Assembly (NCBI GenBank): GCA_015295985.1
Contig: DVDX01000034.1
Coordinates: 1-33,339, forward strand
DNA length: 33,339 nucleotides
Direction: 5' to 3'
Source of the DNA: Synechococcus sp. M44_DOE_062
Lineage (GTDB): Bacteria; Cyanobacteriota; Cyanobacteriia; Thermostichales; Thermostichaceae
The notes under the pieces were generated by a model, which saw only the letters and a list, made by a program, of their open reading frames with translations, was not told the DNA's origin and searched no databases. This document shows, one piece after another, positions 26,826 through 33,339 of the stretch. A program made the translations under genes and the position numbers. Positions within the stretch are counted from its first letter, which is position 1; each line of letters starts with the position of its first letter.

Positions 26826-28358
26826 TCAAGCTCCAAAAGCTTCTTTGGCGGCGTACATGACCTCCACACTGATCTCGGTCAAGCCCCGTTCGCGGGCAAA
26901 TTTTTCCGTGTTGCGCTTAACCTTGCCGCGCACAAAGCCGGGCACCTTGTTCAGTTCGGCTTGGGCTTCCCGCGTCCAGATAAGGTCGGAATCGGCGCTT
27001 AGGCTCTTGTGGATTGCCTCTTTGGTATCGTGGCCACCGAAGATCTCCAGCAGATGATCCTCCATGCCTAGGGTAAAGGAGTTGTAGATCAAATCAACAA
27101 TCTGGTTGGCGCCCTCGTAGCCCAAAAAGGGCTTGTAGCCGATGGGAAAATCCTGCACGTGGATGGGAGCAGAGATGACCCCACAAGGGATCCGCAGCCG
27201 TTTGCCCACATGGCGCTCCATCTGAGTGCCGAAAATCGCTGCAGGTTCTGCCTGGGCAATGGCGTCCGCCACGCGGGTGTGATCCTCCGTCATCAAGACC
27301 TGATCGCAATACCCTCCCACCTCTGCCTGGAACCACTCCCCATCGTAGGTGCAATAGCTGCCCGCCCACACCACGTGGATCCCCATCTCACGGGCCAAGA
27401 TCTTGGTGATTGCCGCCGCGTGGGTGGCATCCCCGAAGACCACGGCTTTTTTGCCGGTTAGGTTTTGGCAATCGATGGAGCGGGAAAACCAGGCCGCTTG
27501 GGAAATGTGCAGCGTTTGCTCCTGGATGTAGGCTTCATAATCGACAGGGATCCCTTGCTCATTCAGGATCTTCTGGATCTGGCGGATGAAGCGGGCCGTT
27601 TCCACCACCCCCATCGGGGTGATCTCGATGGAAGGCGTGCCAAACTCCTCCTGCAAGTAGCGAGCTGTCATCAGCCCCAGCTCCCGATAGGGCACTACAT
27701 TAAACCAAGCCCGCCCCAGGTGCTTGAGATCGTGAACGCTGGCCCCCTGGGGGATCACCAGGTTGAGATCGATATCCAGATCTCGCAGCAGCGCCTTCAG
27801 CTCCCGCAGATCGTGGGCATGGTGAAACCCCAGGCTGGAGATGCCAAGGATGTTGCAGGAAGGACGCTCCGTCTTCTGGGGCGAGTCGTTCAGCTCCCCC
27901 TGTTTGCGAGCTTTGGTGATGTAGAACTCCACAATTTGGTGCAGGGTGCGATCTGCGGCCTGCAATTCGTTAACCCGGTAGTGGTTGACATCTGCCAGCA
28001 TTACGTCGCAGTGACTGGCCAACTGGGCCTGCCGGACAAAGTGGTGCAGATCTTCCTGCAAAATGCTGGAAGTGCAGGTGGGGGTGACCACGATCAAATC
28101 CGGGTGCTCCTCCCCGTCTTTGCGGACGATGTTGCGAATCACCTTTTCGTCGGATCCCCGCGCCAACACCTGCCGATCGACAACGCTGGTGGTCACCGGA
28201 GTAAAGTCCCGCTCTCGCTCCAACATGGAACGCATCACGTTGAAGTAATCGTCCCCAAGGGGAGCGTGCATAATGCTGTGAACGTTTTTGAAGGAACTGG
28301 CCACCCGCAGCGTGCCGATATGGGCAGGGCCAGCGTACATCCAATAGGCCAACTTCAT
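26826..28358 (-). CDS. chlB: Light-independent protochlorophyllide reductase subunit B
   Basis: Part of the dark-operative, nitrogenase-like enzyme that reduces protochlorophyllide to chlorophyllide, together with ChlL and ChlN, which are not in this window. Predicted 510 residues, full length. The N-terminus [20 protein letters not shown] is highly typical. LGDD carries Asp36, the unusual Asp ligand of the [4Fe-4S] cluster in the NB protein, and [10 protein letters not shown] carries the conserved Cys near 95. The nitrogenase-component-1-like domain covers about 1-430 and the proto-chlorophyllide-reductase C-terminal domain the last 50. GAGAGG lies 6 bases before the ATG. It is divergent from the PF06967-type gene, with a 600-base regulatory gap. 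Presence supports chlorophyll synthesis in the dark or at low oxygen, fitting a microbial mat. Confidence 0.97.
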   Translation of the reverse strand: MKLAYWMYAGPAHIGTLRVASSFKNVHSIMHAPLGDDYFNVMRSMLERERDFTPVTTSVVDRQVLARGSDEKVIRNIVRKDGEEHPDLIVVTPTCTSSILQEDLHHFVRQAQLASHCDVMLADVNHYRVNELQAADRTLHQIVEFYITKARKQGELNDSPQKTERPSCNILGISSLGFHHAHDLRELKALLRDLDIDLNLVIPQGASVHDLKHLGRAWFNVVPYRELGLMTARYLQEEFGTPSIEITPMGVVETARFIRQIQKILNEQGIPVDYEAYIQEQTLHISQAAWFSRSIDCQNLTGKKAVVFGDATHAAAITKILAREMGIHVVWAGSYCTYDGEWFQAEVGGYCDQVLMTEDHTRVADAIAQAEPAAIFGTQMERHVGKRLRIPCGVISAPIHVQDFPIGYKPFLGYEGANQIVDLIYNSFTLGMEDHLLEIFGGHDTKEAIHKSLSADSDLIWTREAQAELNKVPGFVRGKVKRNTEKFARERGLTEISVEVMYAAKEAFGA

Positions 28359-28719
28359 GGGCAGCCTCTCAAATTAGAGACATTAAAGACAAAGACAAGA
28401 TCAGTGATCCCAATCCACACCCAGATGCGTACCCCCTGGGCATCTCTCCTGGAATTGTAGAACGCTCAGCAGCCGGGATCTGTTGACCGTTATTGTCTGT
28501 AACTCCCAACCGAGATCCTCCCAAGCCAAACTCGATCAAAAGAAAAACAACCCGGTCAAGGTAACTGGGATTACGGGGATCCCCCTACTCGGCCCCAAAG
28601 GCTTGTTCCATCCTAGAAATAGGGGCGATGGATACCCATCTGGCCCCGGAGCCCAAGCGGAGAAACCTCAGGGATCGTGACAGGCGAAGCGGCGGGAAGG
28701 CAAAAGCAGGGGAGTTTTT

Positions 28720-28733
28720 GTAGTTTTTGTTAC
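28720..28733. promoter_or_regulatory. Candidate NtcA-binding site
   Basis: Exact match to GTA-N8-TAC (GTAGTTTTTGTTAC), the consensus of the cyanobacterial nitrogen regulator NtcA, 227 bases upstream of the PF06967-type gene. A good -10 at the expected 22-base distance is not seen. About eight chance matches are expected in this window, so support comes only from its position in an AT-rich promoter region of a nitrogenase-related gene. Confidence 0.35.
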
Positions 28734-28761
28734 ATGTTAACTTTTGGAGACAAAACATGTA
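28731..28761. repeat. Perfect inverted repeat TACATGTT-N15-AACATGTA
   Basis: Two perfect 8-base arms (28731-28738 and 28754-28761) flank 15 bases. The left arm overlaps the last three bases of the candidate NtcA site. It could be a second operator or a hairpin. Confidence 0.5.
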
Positions 28762-28884
28762 GCTCTACAACATTGAGCAGAGATTCTTGTTTACAGAAGC
28801 AAGCTTTCCGTTGGGAAAGGCAGACTAACAGAGGGAAGAGAGATGGCTGATGTTTCCCTCAATACAAACTCGACACAAAGAATG

Positions 28885-28919
28885 GTCGATCATTGACGAT
28901 TTTGCGCGCCGCGATCGAC
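28885..28919 (+). promoter_or_regulatory. Leader hairpin before the PF06967-type gene
   Basis: Perfect 7-base arms GTCGATC (28885-28891) and GATCGAC (28913-28919) lie about 40 bases before the ATG at 28960. If transcribed, this forms a stem in the leader. Confidence 0.4.
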
Positions 28920-28959
28920 GAAAGGTTGCTCCTTCTTCAAAGGTGTGAGGTGAAAGCTT

Positions 28960-29325
28960 ATGGGTTCCACAACCATTTCCTGGCAACGTGCTCGCAAAGC
29001 TCCTCAGGAGCTGACCGGTTCCATGACTTCTGTGCACTTCAAATCTACAGCTCGCCTGCGCGACTGGTTGCAGGCTCCGTTGCGACCCATTCAATCGGCT
29101 ATCGATAACTTCAGCATCCGCGATCCCCGTCTGGCCCATTTCCTTTGCCGGTGGATCCCGGCCCGCTGTCCCTTCGAGCGAGATGTGGTGTTGTTTGGCC
29201 ACAAGGTGATGCACATTCCGCCCATGTGTAAGCTCAACCCCCTCTACGACCAAGTGACAGGGCTGCGCTTCCGGGCCTTGTCGTTTCTGGCAGAACGAGG
29301 AGAAGACATCAGCCGTTATGTGTAG
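28960..29325 (+). CDS. Mo-dependent nitrogenase C-terminus family protein (PF06967 type)
   Basis: Predicted 121 residues. A GAGGTG ribosome-binding site lies 7 bases before the ATG. Residues about 30-121 match the cyanobacterial family found near nitrogen-fixation genes: LRDWLQAPLRPIQSAIDNFS, the conserved WIPARCPFERDV (two of the invariant Cys/Arg positions), and HIPPMCKLNPLYDQVTGLRFRAL. The N-terminal 25 residues are variable and Ser/Thr-rich. Two Cys in CPFER and PPMCK might bind a metal or cluster. No signal or membrane segment. Family function is not established. A candidate NtcA site and two inverted repeats lie in its upstream region, so nitrogen control is plausible but inferred. No nif genes are in the window. 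Confidence 0.85.
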   Translation: MGSTTISWQRARKAPQELTGSMTSVHFKSTARLRDWLQAPLRPIQSAIDNFSIRDPRLAHFLCRWIPARCPFERDVVLFGHKVMHIPPMCKLNPLYDQVTGLRFRALSFLAERGEDISRYV

Positions 29326-29385
29326 GATAGGGAAGCACAGTCAATTCTGGCAGGGATCAGGATTGGGAAAACCACATTTTAGTTT

Positions 29386-29414
29386 TTGTAATTGCTGAGC
29401 AACTGGGGTATATA
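29386..29414 (+). promoter_or_regulatory. Candidate sigma-70 promoter
   Basis: TTGTAA (29386-29391) and TATATA (29409-29414) are separated by 17 bases. It points into a stretch without a protein gene. Confidence 0.4.
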
Positions 29415-29419
29415 CAAGC

Positions 29420-29468
29420 AGGAATGAAGCCGTTCCATTGCACTACTTCCTAGCTCCTGTCTTTTTTT
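29420..29468 (+). ncRNA. Possible small RNA of about 50 nucleotides
   Basis: Downstream of the candidate promoter, a transcript starting near 29420 would contain GGAA/TTCC (about 29421-29435) and an outer pairing CAGGA (29419-29423) with TCCTG (29455-29459), followed by seven T (29462-29468). The two pairings share bases, so they are alternatives. No Yfr1-type ACTCCTCACAC core is present. It could equally be leftover terminator sequence of the gene before it. Confidence 0.22.
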
Positions 29469-29725
29469 GGGAGAGAGGTTAGGGGTGATCGTGGAAGCGG
29501 TGCCGAGCGTTTCGGCGGTACTGCAGGGCAGTGGGGAAGGGTCTCAACCTAGTTTGAAGAGGTACAGAGCAGTAATGCAACTGCAACAGCCTCTGAGGTG
29601 GGGATCCCTCCTGACTAGCCGCACAAATCAAACATCAGATCAGCACAGCGGTTGAGATCTGAGCAGTCTTGATCTAGTTGTTTCATAGTTGCTTCAGTTT
29701 AGGATGAGACGCCTGGGCTATTGAT

Positions 29726-29860
29726 CGCGCCAGCGGGACGGAGTCCTTGAAAAGCCTTTGGCCACGTACATTATTGCTCCGCAACGCTATTGCTATGCCT
29801 ACGGCAGGGGAACCGCAACGCTAACGCGAGGACGCGAAGACGCGACAACGCGACCAACGT
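29726..29860. repeat. Dispersed intergenic repeat (inverted element A plus CGCGAC-rich tract)
   Basis: 29726-29748 is an inverted copy of element A seen at 5047 and 16321. It is followed by a tract of short imperfect repeats (GCAACGCTATTGCTAT, then CGCGACAACGCGACCAACG-type units to about 29860) that shares CGTTGGTCGC, inverted, with 5094-5103. Non-coding and low complexity. Confidence 0.6.
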
Positions 29861-29922
29861 TCTAGGTATGGGTGCAGTGTCCTAGTTTAGATCGAAATGA
29901 CTGTAATCCAAATAAGTTTGCC

Positions 29923-30324
29923 TCAACAAATCTCAAAAGCTGCTTGCAGGTAGTCAACCAAAGCATAGCTTACTCCTTCCTCAGAGGCCCGACATTCTAC
30001 CAACGCGACATCAAAACGGCAGGACAACTCGCAGAGGTGGGGATGCTGGCTCAAGAACACTTGGGCAGCCCGGATCAAGCGTTGCTGCTTGGGGATCCCA
30101 ACCGCCAAAAGCCCGCCTCGATCCCAGCTACCGGGGCTACGAGTTTTCACCTCTACGAAAATCAGCACATCCGCTTTGCGGGCAACCAGATCCAACTCAC
30201 CCCAACGGCAGCGCCACTGCTGGGCCAGGATCTGCCAGCCTTGCTGACACAGATATTGCCGCACCCAGCCCTCTCCGACGTTGCCTGTATTCTGGAGAGA
30301 AGCTCCTCTGGACGAAGGATCCAT
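29923..30324 (-). CDS. YraN / UPF0102 family protein (endonuclease-like)
   Basis: Predicted 133 residues. The family has a Holliday-junction-resolvase/restriction-endonuclease-like fold; in vivo role is not settled. Signatures visible: [19 protein letters not shown] (GExxA-like helix, about 15-33), the core [26 protein letters not shown] with Gly-Glu-x-Asp and Glu-x-Lys metal and catalytic residues (split about 37-62), and FDVALVE (about 103). The usual GxxAE is here GEGWV, a small deviation. It begins 23 bases after the 40-residue membrane protein stop on the same strand, so the two may be co-transcribed. Soluble, no signal. Confidence 0.88.
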   Translation of the reverse strand: MDPSSRGASLQNTGNVGEGWVRQYLCQQGWQILAQQWRCRWGELDLVARKADVLIFVEVKTRSPGSWDRGGLLAVGIPKQQRLIRAAQVFLSQHPHLCELSCRFDVALVECRASEEGVSYALVDYLQAAFEIC

Positions 30325-30347
30325 GAAAAAATCACCGGTGCCTGGCT

Positions 30348-30470
30348 CTAATGGGCAGAGCCATTGCCGTGATACTTATCGGTGTCGTAGAAGCCGTTGC
30401 GGGTACCGAAGTAAAAGCTCGCCAAAGAGAGGGCAAGAACAACCCCCACCAAGACTAACTTTGCATCCAC
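30348..30470 (-). CDS. Single-pass membrane miniprotein, 40 residues (NDH-1 NdhP-like?)
   Basis: A GTG start at 30470 with AGGGG 8 bases upstream gives 40 residues ending at 30348. Residues 5-21 form one membrane helix ([17 protein letters not shown]); the tail reads [18 protein letters not shown]. Such a short helix with a conserved polar tail is typical of small subunits of cyanobacterial photosynthetic or NDH-1 complexes. The [14 protein letters not shown] ending reminds me of NdhP of the NDH-1 complex, but I am not sure enough to name it. It lies 23 bases upstream of the YraN-like gene. Easily missed because of its size and GTG start. Confidence 0.72.
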   Translation of the reverse strand: MDAKLVLVGVVLALSLASFYFGTRNGFYDTDKYHGNGSAH

Positions 30471-30691
30471 GTGGTTTTCCCCTGATTTTCTTCTGAACCG
30501 AGACTATGATAGCTTGCTGCTCCTTCGCAATCCTCTGGCGAAGGGAGGTGCGGCACGAATATCGGCCAAGGCACAGCAGATGTTGGTGGCACGCTGCCAG
30601 GGATCCCAAAGACCTGCGGCCCGCTGGTGCGATCGGAGGGCTTTTCTTGATTAACTGCTCCCCTGTGGGGCCGATCATGCTACCATTCAAG

Positions 30692-30903
30692 AGGAAAGGG
30701 AGTAGTCAGGCGGCTTACCGCCCTCTGCATCGACATACTGGCTAAAAACAGCCCGGTGCAAGAGACGAAGCAGGCCCGTTGGGTTGCTTTGGTGACGAGA
30801 CTTTCACTGAGTTCACGCAGAGGTGAGCTTGGTGAGTCCGTCTGACTTCTCCAGCCTTCACCTCCAAGCGTTAGCCAATTTCCCACGCAAGAGAGGTTGG
30901 AGG
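30692..30903 (+). promoter_or_regulatory. yybP-ykoY-like manganese riboswitch and expression platform
   Basis: The leader of the Gdt1-family gene shows the hallmark segments of the yybP-ykoY aptamer: AAAGGGAGTAG (30695-30705), CGACATACTGG (30731-30741) and TGACGAGACTTTC (30793-30805). GAAAG (30694-30698) can pair with CTTTC (30801-30805) to close it. Internal stems: GGCGG/CCGCC (30709-30722), GGCT/AGCC (30740-30753) and a long hairpin at 30768-30789. Downstream, CCTCCAA (30861-30867) can pair with the ribosome-binding segment TTGGAGG (30897-30903), while TCACCTC (30858-30864) can instead pair with GAGGTGA (30820-30826). This gives two mutually exclusive folds and suggests translational control by Mn2+. 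Known in other bacteria before Mn exporters; the switching model is inferred. Confidence 0.72.
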
Positions 30904-30910
30904 CTAGACA

Positions 30911-31561
30911 ATGTGGGCCGGTTTTGCATCAAGTTTGCTGTTGGTTACGGTAGCGGAGTTTGGGGACAAAACCTTTTTTACCCCCCTAATTCTGGCTATG
31001 CGGCACCCGCGCCGCTGGGTTTTCTTGGGAACGTGGCTAGCTTTGGCCGTGATGACCTTGCTGGCGGTGGTGGTCGGGAAGATGCTTTTCAAGCTGCTGC
31101 CGCCGCTGAGCATGCGAGTGTTATCGGCTGGGGTTTTTGCAACTTTTGGGCTAAGAATGCTCTGGCAAGCTTACAAGATGACTCCCCAGCAGGAAAAAGA
31201 AGAAGAGGAAGAAGCCCTCAGACTGGTGGAGCAGGCGGAAGAAAAAGGTGCGGGCCGCGGCGGTGCTTGGGCCATTGTGTGGGAAGCCTTTAGCTTGACG
31301 GCCTTGGCCGAGTTCGGGGATAAAACCCAGATTGCCACCGTTTCTTTAGCGGCCACCCACCCGGAATTCAGTGTATGGGCAGGGGCTACCCTCGGCCATG
31401 GGTTGATGGTGGGGTTGGCGGTGGTAGGAGGTCGCTTTCTAGCAGCTCACATCTCTGAACGCGCCGTGCATTGGGTGGGAGGCGGCTTGTTTCTGGTGTT
31501 TGCTCTGATGATCGGTTGGGAGCTACTGGGATCCGGGATCATCCAAATTCCTGTTCGATGA
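30911..31561 (+). CDS. Gdt1 / UPF0016 family Mn2+/Ca2+ exporter
   Basis: Predicted 216 residues, an inner- or thylakoid-membrane transporter with about six helices arranged as two repeats. Each repeat carries the family signature E-x-G-D-K-(T/S): AEFGDKTFF (about 15) and AEFGDKTQIA (about 136), which bind the ion. A highly charged cytoplasmic loop with a run of Glu (about 95-105) separates the halves. In cyanobacteria a member of this family exports manganese from the cytoplasm (Mnx). A GGAGG ribosome-binding site lies 7 bases before the ATG and can be masked by the upstream riboswitch. The 3' end overlaps mgtC by 23 bases. Neighbouring MgtC and MgtE genes point to divalent-metal homeostasis. 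Confidence 0.92.
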   Translation: MWAGFASSLLLVTVAEFGDKTFFTPLILAMRHPRRWVFLGTWLALAVMTLLAVVVGKMLFKLLPPLSMRVLSAGVFATFGLRMLWQAYKMTPQQEKEEEEEALRLVEQAEEKGAGRGGAWAIVWEAFSLTALAEFGDKTQIATVSLAATHPEFSVWAGATLGHGLMVGLAVVGGRFLAAHISERAVHWVGGGLFLVFALMIGWELLGSGIIQIPVR

Positions 31562-32240
31562 TCCGCCATCTAGCAGTGATCACGCCTGGCTCTAGGCTGA
31601 GGCGGCTGACGACAAGTTCTAGGGCTTGGTCATCGCGGGTCTGGGTGACCAGCTCTGCTTCGACTTTGACCAAATCAGGCTTGTCCTCCAGGTCTTCGCT
31701 GTAGAGGGCGCGCAGTTTGAGATGGGTGGGAGCTATGCCCTGCAGGAGCAAGGCGCGGATATGGGTCTCTGCTTGGCTTCTGCAGATGAACGAACACTCG
31801 TAGACCAGTTCCAGTTCTGTGCCTTTCAAAGGCTGTTGGTTGATGCGGTAGCCCAGTGGACGCAGTAGGACGTTGGAAATCAGCACAGCTCCTGCCCCAA
31901 TGACAGCTTGGGGAATGTACCCCGATCCGGCAAAGGCTCCCACCGCGGCTGCACACCAGATGGTGGCGGCGGTGTTCAGGCCACGGACGCTGGCTCCTTC
32001 CTTGAGGATCACGCCACCGGCCAAAAAGCCAATCCCCGATACCACCTGGGCGGCAATACGGGTCGGGCTGCTTTCATCAGGGGTGAGAACCGAGAGCATG
32101 ACAAACAAAGCTGCACCCGTGGCCACCAAGGTGTTGGTGCGTAAGCCGGCCATACGTTGCCGCCACTGTCGCTCCAGCCCAATGAGGGATCCCAGAACAA
32201 AGGCAACGGCCAAACGCAAGGTGAAGTCAATCCAGGTCAT
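31539..32240 (-). CDS. MgtC/SapB family membrane protein
   Basis: Predicted 233 residues. The N-terminal MgtC domain (about 1-135) has five membrane helices and the family signatures GSLIGLERQWRQR, GLRTNTLVATGAALF, RIAAQVVSGIGFLAGGVIL and GLNTAATIWCAAAVGAFAG. The C-terminal cytoplasmic part (about 140-233) is an ACT-like regulatory domain ending in GVITARWRIIEQEFG. MgtC is linked to growth at low magnesium and, in pathogens, to inhibition of the ATP synthase; the role in cyanobacteria is not settled. It overlaps the Gdt1-family gene tail-to-tail by 23 bases and follows the 67-residue gene by 27 bases. Confidence 0.92.
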   Translation of the reverse strand: MTWIDFTLRLAVAFVLGSLIGLERQWRQRMAGLRTNTLVATGAALFVMLSVLTPDESSPTRIAAQVVSGIGFLAGGVILKEGASVRGLNTAATIWCAAAVGAFAGSGYIPQAVIGAGAVLISNVLLRPLGYRINQQPLKGTELELVYECSFICRSQAETHIRALLLQGIAPTHLKLRALYSEDLEDKPDLVKVEAELVTQTRDDQALELVVSRLSLEPGVITARWRIIEQEFG

Positions 32241-32267
32241 GCTTCGGTTCTCGTGAAAGGCTAAGGT

Positions 32268-32471
32268 TTAGCCGTCCTCCTCTGGGATCCCAAAAGCTGC
32301 AGCCTCTTGTTCCAGGGTTTGCCACAGGGCTTCCAGTTGAGCAAAGGCAACTTCTGGGGCCAGCTTACCACCTGTTTCTAAGGCACAGGTTATGCCCACC
32401 CGATGAGCGTACTGCTGCAGCCAAGACCGAAACTGAGCAGCAGCCAAGGGAGATAGAACTTTCAAGGTCAT
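32268..32471 (-). CDS. Small hypothetical protein, 67 residues
   Basis: Family not recognised. A near-perfect ribosome-binding site AGGAGGTG lies 5 bases before the ATG at 32471, strong evidence that this short frame is translated. The protein is helical and soluble: a basic N-terminal half (SPLAAAQFRSWLQQYAHRVG), one Cys near residue 30, and an acidic C-terminal helix (LEALWQTLEQEAAAFG). No signal or membrane segment. It sits between mgtE and mgtC, 27 bases before mgtC, so it is probably co-transcribed with mgtC and may be a small regulator of metal transport; that is inference only. Confidence 0.72.
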   Translation of the reverse strand: MTLKVLSPLAAAQFRSWLQQYAHRVGITCALETGGKLAPEVAFAQLEALWQTLEQEAAAFGIPEEDG

Positions 32472-32666
32472 GGCACACCTCCTAAATGTTTGCTGTAACC
32501 CTTCGTGGGTTAAAGGACACCCCTGAAAGGGCTCCGCACCGCCGTCGCGATGGCCTTGTGGCGAGACTCTAAAAGGCTGATTTCTCGATAAGAGCTGGAT
32601 TGTTCCTTCCTGGAACGCGCTTTGCCGATGAGGGGCCTCCCCTGGGTAACTAGCGCCGGCGCAGCC
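32472..32666 (-). promoter_or_regulatory. Structured leader between mgtE and the 67-residue gene
   Basis: Read on the minus strand this holds TAACCC/GGGTTA with a 5-base loop (32496-32512), CCCT/AGGG (32521-32531) and a GGGGAGGCCCCT stem near 32635 that may end mgtE transcription. The first hairpin lies about 17 bases before the strong ribosome-binding site. No known magnesium riboswitch (M-box, ykoK) motif was recognised. Confidence 0.35.
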
Positions 32667-33339
32667 TTAAAACTCGACTTCAACCCCGACCAGCCAACTC
32701 ACCAGCGTGAAATACACCCAAAGTCCGGTGAAGTCTTTGATGGTGGTGATGAAAGGGTCTGCTCCAGGGGCATGGTCAAAACCCAGCTTTAGCATCACCC
32801 AAGGCAAAATGGCGCCCAAGACAGCTCCCAGCGTGATCACCACAGCCAGAGCCAAGCCCACCGCCAGACCCAGTTGCGGGATCCCATTGGGCACCCCCTG
32901 CCAGAAGTAGGCAATCACCCCAGCCGTGGCCCCCAGGAGCACCCCAATAATCGCGCCGATGCTGGCCTCCCGCAGCAAATAGGGGAAAAACTGCCGCACG
33001 TTGATGTGGTTCCAAGCCAGGCCGCGGGCAAAGATCGTCGTGGATTGGGTGCCGACATTGCCGCCCATATCCATGACCAAGGGGATGAAGATGGCCGCTG
33101 CCGTCACCGCCTCCAACACCTCCTCAAAGGTTTCGATCACCCCCCCACCAACATGCCGCCGATCAGGGTGATGATCAGAAACAAGATGCGCAGACGGACG
33201 GCATACCAACGGGAGCCTTTGACCAGGCGCTCGCTCCAGACCTTGTCTCGGCTGAGCAAGCTGCCCACCCCTGCTTGGGCCAGAGCGGCGTCGGTGGCTT
33301 CTTCTTCCACCAAGTTGATGACATCTTCAAAGGTAATAT
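32667..33339 (-). pseudogene. mgtE: Magnesium transporter MgtE, C-terminal part, reading frame broken
   Basis: Partial, running off the right edge. The right-hand segment (33339 to 33140) encodes the end of the CBS region and first helix: ITFEDVINLVEEEATD, then LRILFLIITLIGGMLVGG, and then meets TGA. The MgtE sequence continues in another frame from 33140 leftwards as VIETFEEVLEAVTAAA, MGGNVGTQSTTIFARG (the family signature) and three more helices ending WLVGVEVEF. The break coincides with seven Cs (33140-33146); an eighth would restore MLVGGVIETFEE. It may be an authentic mutation, a phase-variable tract, ribosomal slippage or a sequencing error. MgtE is a magnesium channel gated by cytoplasmic magnesium. 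Confidence 0.8.

Larger units (their letters stand above)
28359..28959. other. 600-base regulatory interval between chlB and the PF06967-type gene
   Basis: No gene is supported. The part nearest 28700-28880 is AT-rich and holds the candidate NtcA site, an inverted repeat and a leader hairpin listed separately. The chlB-proximal side (28360-28480, read on the minus strand) has TTGTCT and TAATTT spaced 16 bases, a weak promoter candidate. Confidence 0.5.
29326..29922. other. Gene-poor interval of about 600 bases
   Basis: No protein gene is supported. It contains a possible promoter and small RNA (29386-29468), a CAGATC/GATCTG stem near 29637-29660 and a dispersed repeat (29726-29860), all listed separately. 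Confidence 0.5.
1..33339. repeat. Highly iterated palindrome GGGATCCC throughout window
   Basis: The octamer GGGATCCC occurs about 45 times by eye, inside genes and between them. Examples lie near 2768, 3976, 4613, 8551, 9915, 14135, 16927, 20152, 26445, 30090 and 32284. Random expectation at this GC content is about one copy. Shorter forms with a GGATCC core are commoner still. It appears to take the place of the cyanobacterial HIP1 octamer GCGATCGC, of which I saw no intact copy. The core contains GATC. Function is unknown. It is sparse in the left-end surface-protein gene. Confidence 0.85.

Noticed and set aside
28483-28680. 65-codon plus-strand frame upstream of the PF06967-type gene
   Set aside because: No ribosome-binding site, no motif and a low-complexity Pro/Gly-rich end.
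29420-29468. Yfr1-type cyanobacterial small RNA
   Set aside because: The conserved single-stranded core ACTCCTCACAC is missing.
29467-29655. 62-codon plus-strand frame in the gene-poor interval
   Set aside because: No supported start site and no recognisable feature; it probably arises by chance.

Overview
The window looks like a piece of chromosome from a unicellular, probably thermophilic cyanobacterium. Two things support this. First, it carries chlB (dark-operative protochlorophyllide reductase), a cyanobacterial-type pfkA, a Mo-dependent-nitrogenase-like small protein, an FHA-cyclase fusion and a 40-residue membrane protein of the kind found in NDH-1 or photosystem complexes. Second, the 8-base palindrome GGGATCCC recurs roughly every 750 bases (about 45 copies counted by eye), while I saw no intact copy of the usual cyanobacterial HIP1 octamer GCGATCGC. 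I associate that pattern with the hot-spring Synechococcus lineage (Yellowstone A/B' type); this is an inference from memory, not a database result. I found no rRNA, tRNA, CRISPR array or intact transposase.

Layout. Bases 1-4112 (minus strand) hold a three-gene set of exported proteins: a VWA lipoprotein, a second lipoprotein and a large DUF4347/CshA-repeat surface protein that runs off the left edge through a Thr-Pro repeat. Bases 4364-9828 hold an unknown protein, tyrS, a class A penicillin-binding protein translationally coupled to a small coiled-coil membrane protein, and Fe-superoxide dismutase. Bases 9933-16247 hold a membrane Ser/Thr kinase, a CPA2 cation/proton antiporter with universal-stress domains, and glyS. 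Bases 16370-20628 hold a compact minus-strand cluster (esterase, ATP-grasp ligase, 78-residue protein, FemAB-like acyltransferase, then a fructosamine-kinase-like gene) that could be an uncharacterised amide-bond-forming pathway. Bases 21330-28358 hold an FHA-adenylate cyclase, an AtzH-like protein, pfkA, a pentapeptide-repeat protein, coaD, cutA, galE and chlB. Bases 28960-30470 hold the PF06967-type protein behind a possible NtcA site, a gene-poor stretch with a possible small RNA and dispersed repeats, a YraN-family protein and the 40-residue membrane protein.

The right end (30692-33339) concerns divalent metals. A Gdt1/UPF0016 (manganese/calcium exporter family) gene is preceded by what looks like a yybP-ykoY manganese riboswitch, including a pairing that could hide the ribosome-binding site. 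Convergent to it lie MgtC, a 67-residue protein with a very strong ribosome-binding site, and an MgtE magnesium channel whose reading frame is broken at a run of seven Cs.

The best candidates for something not previously described are the riboswitch and its switching mechanism, the esterase/ATP-grasp/FemAB-like cluster, the VWA/lipoprotein/CshA surface operon, and the coiled-coil partner of the penicillin-binding protein.
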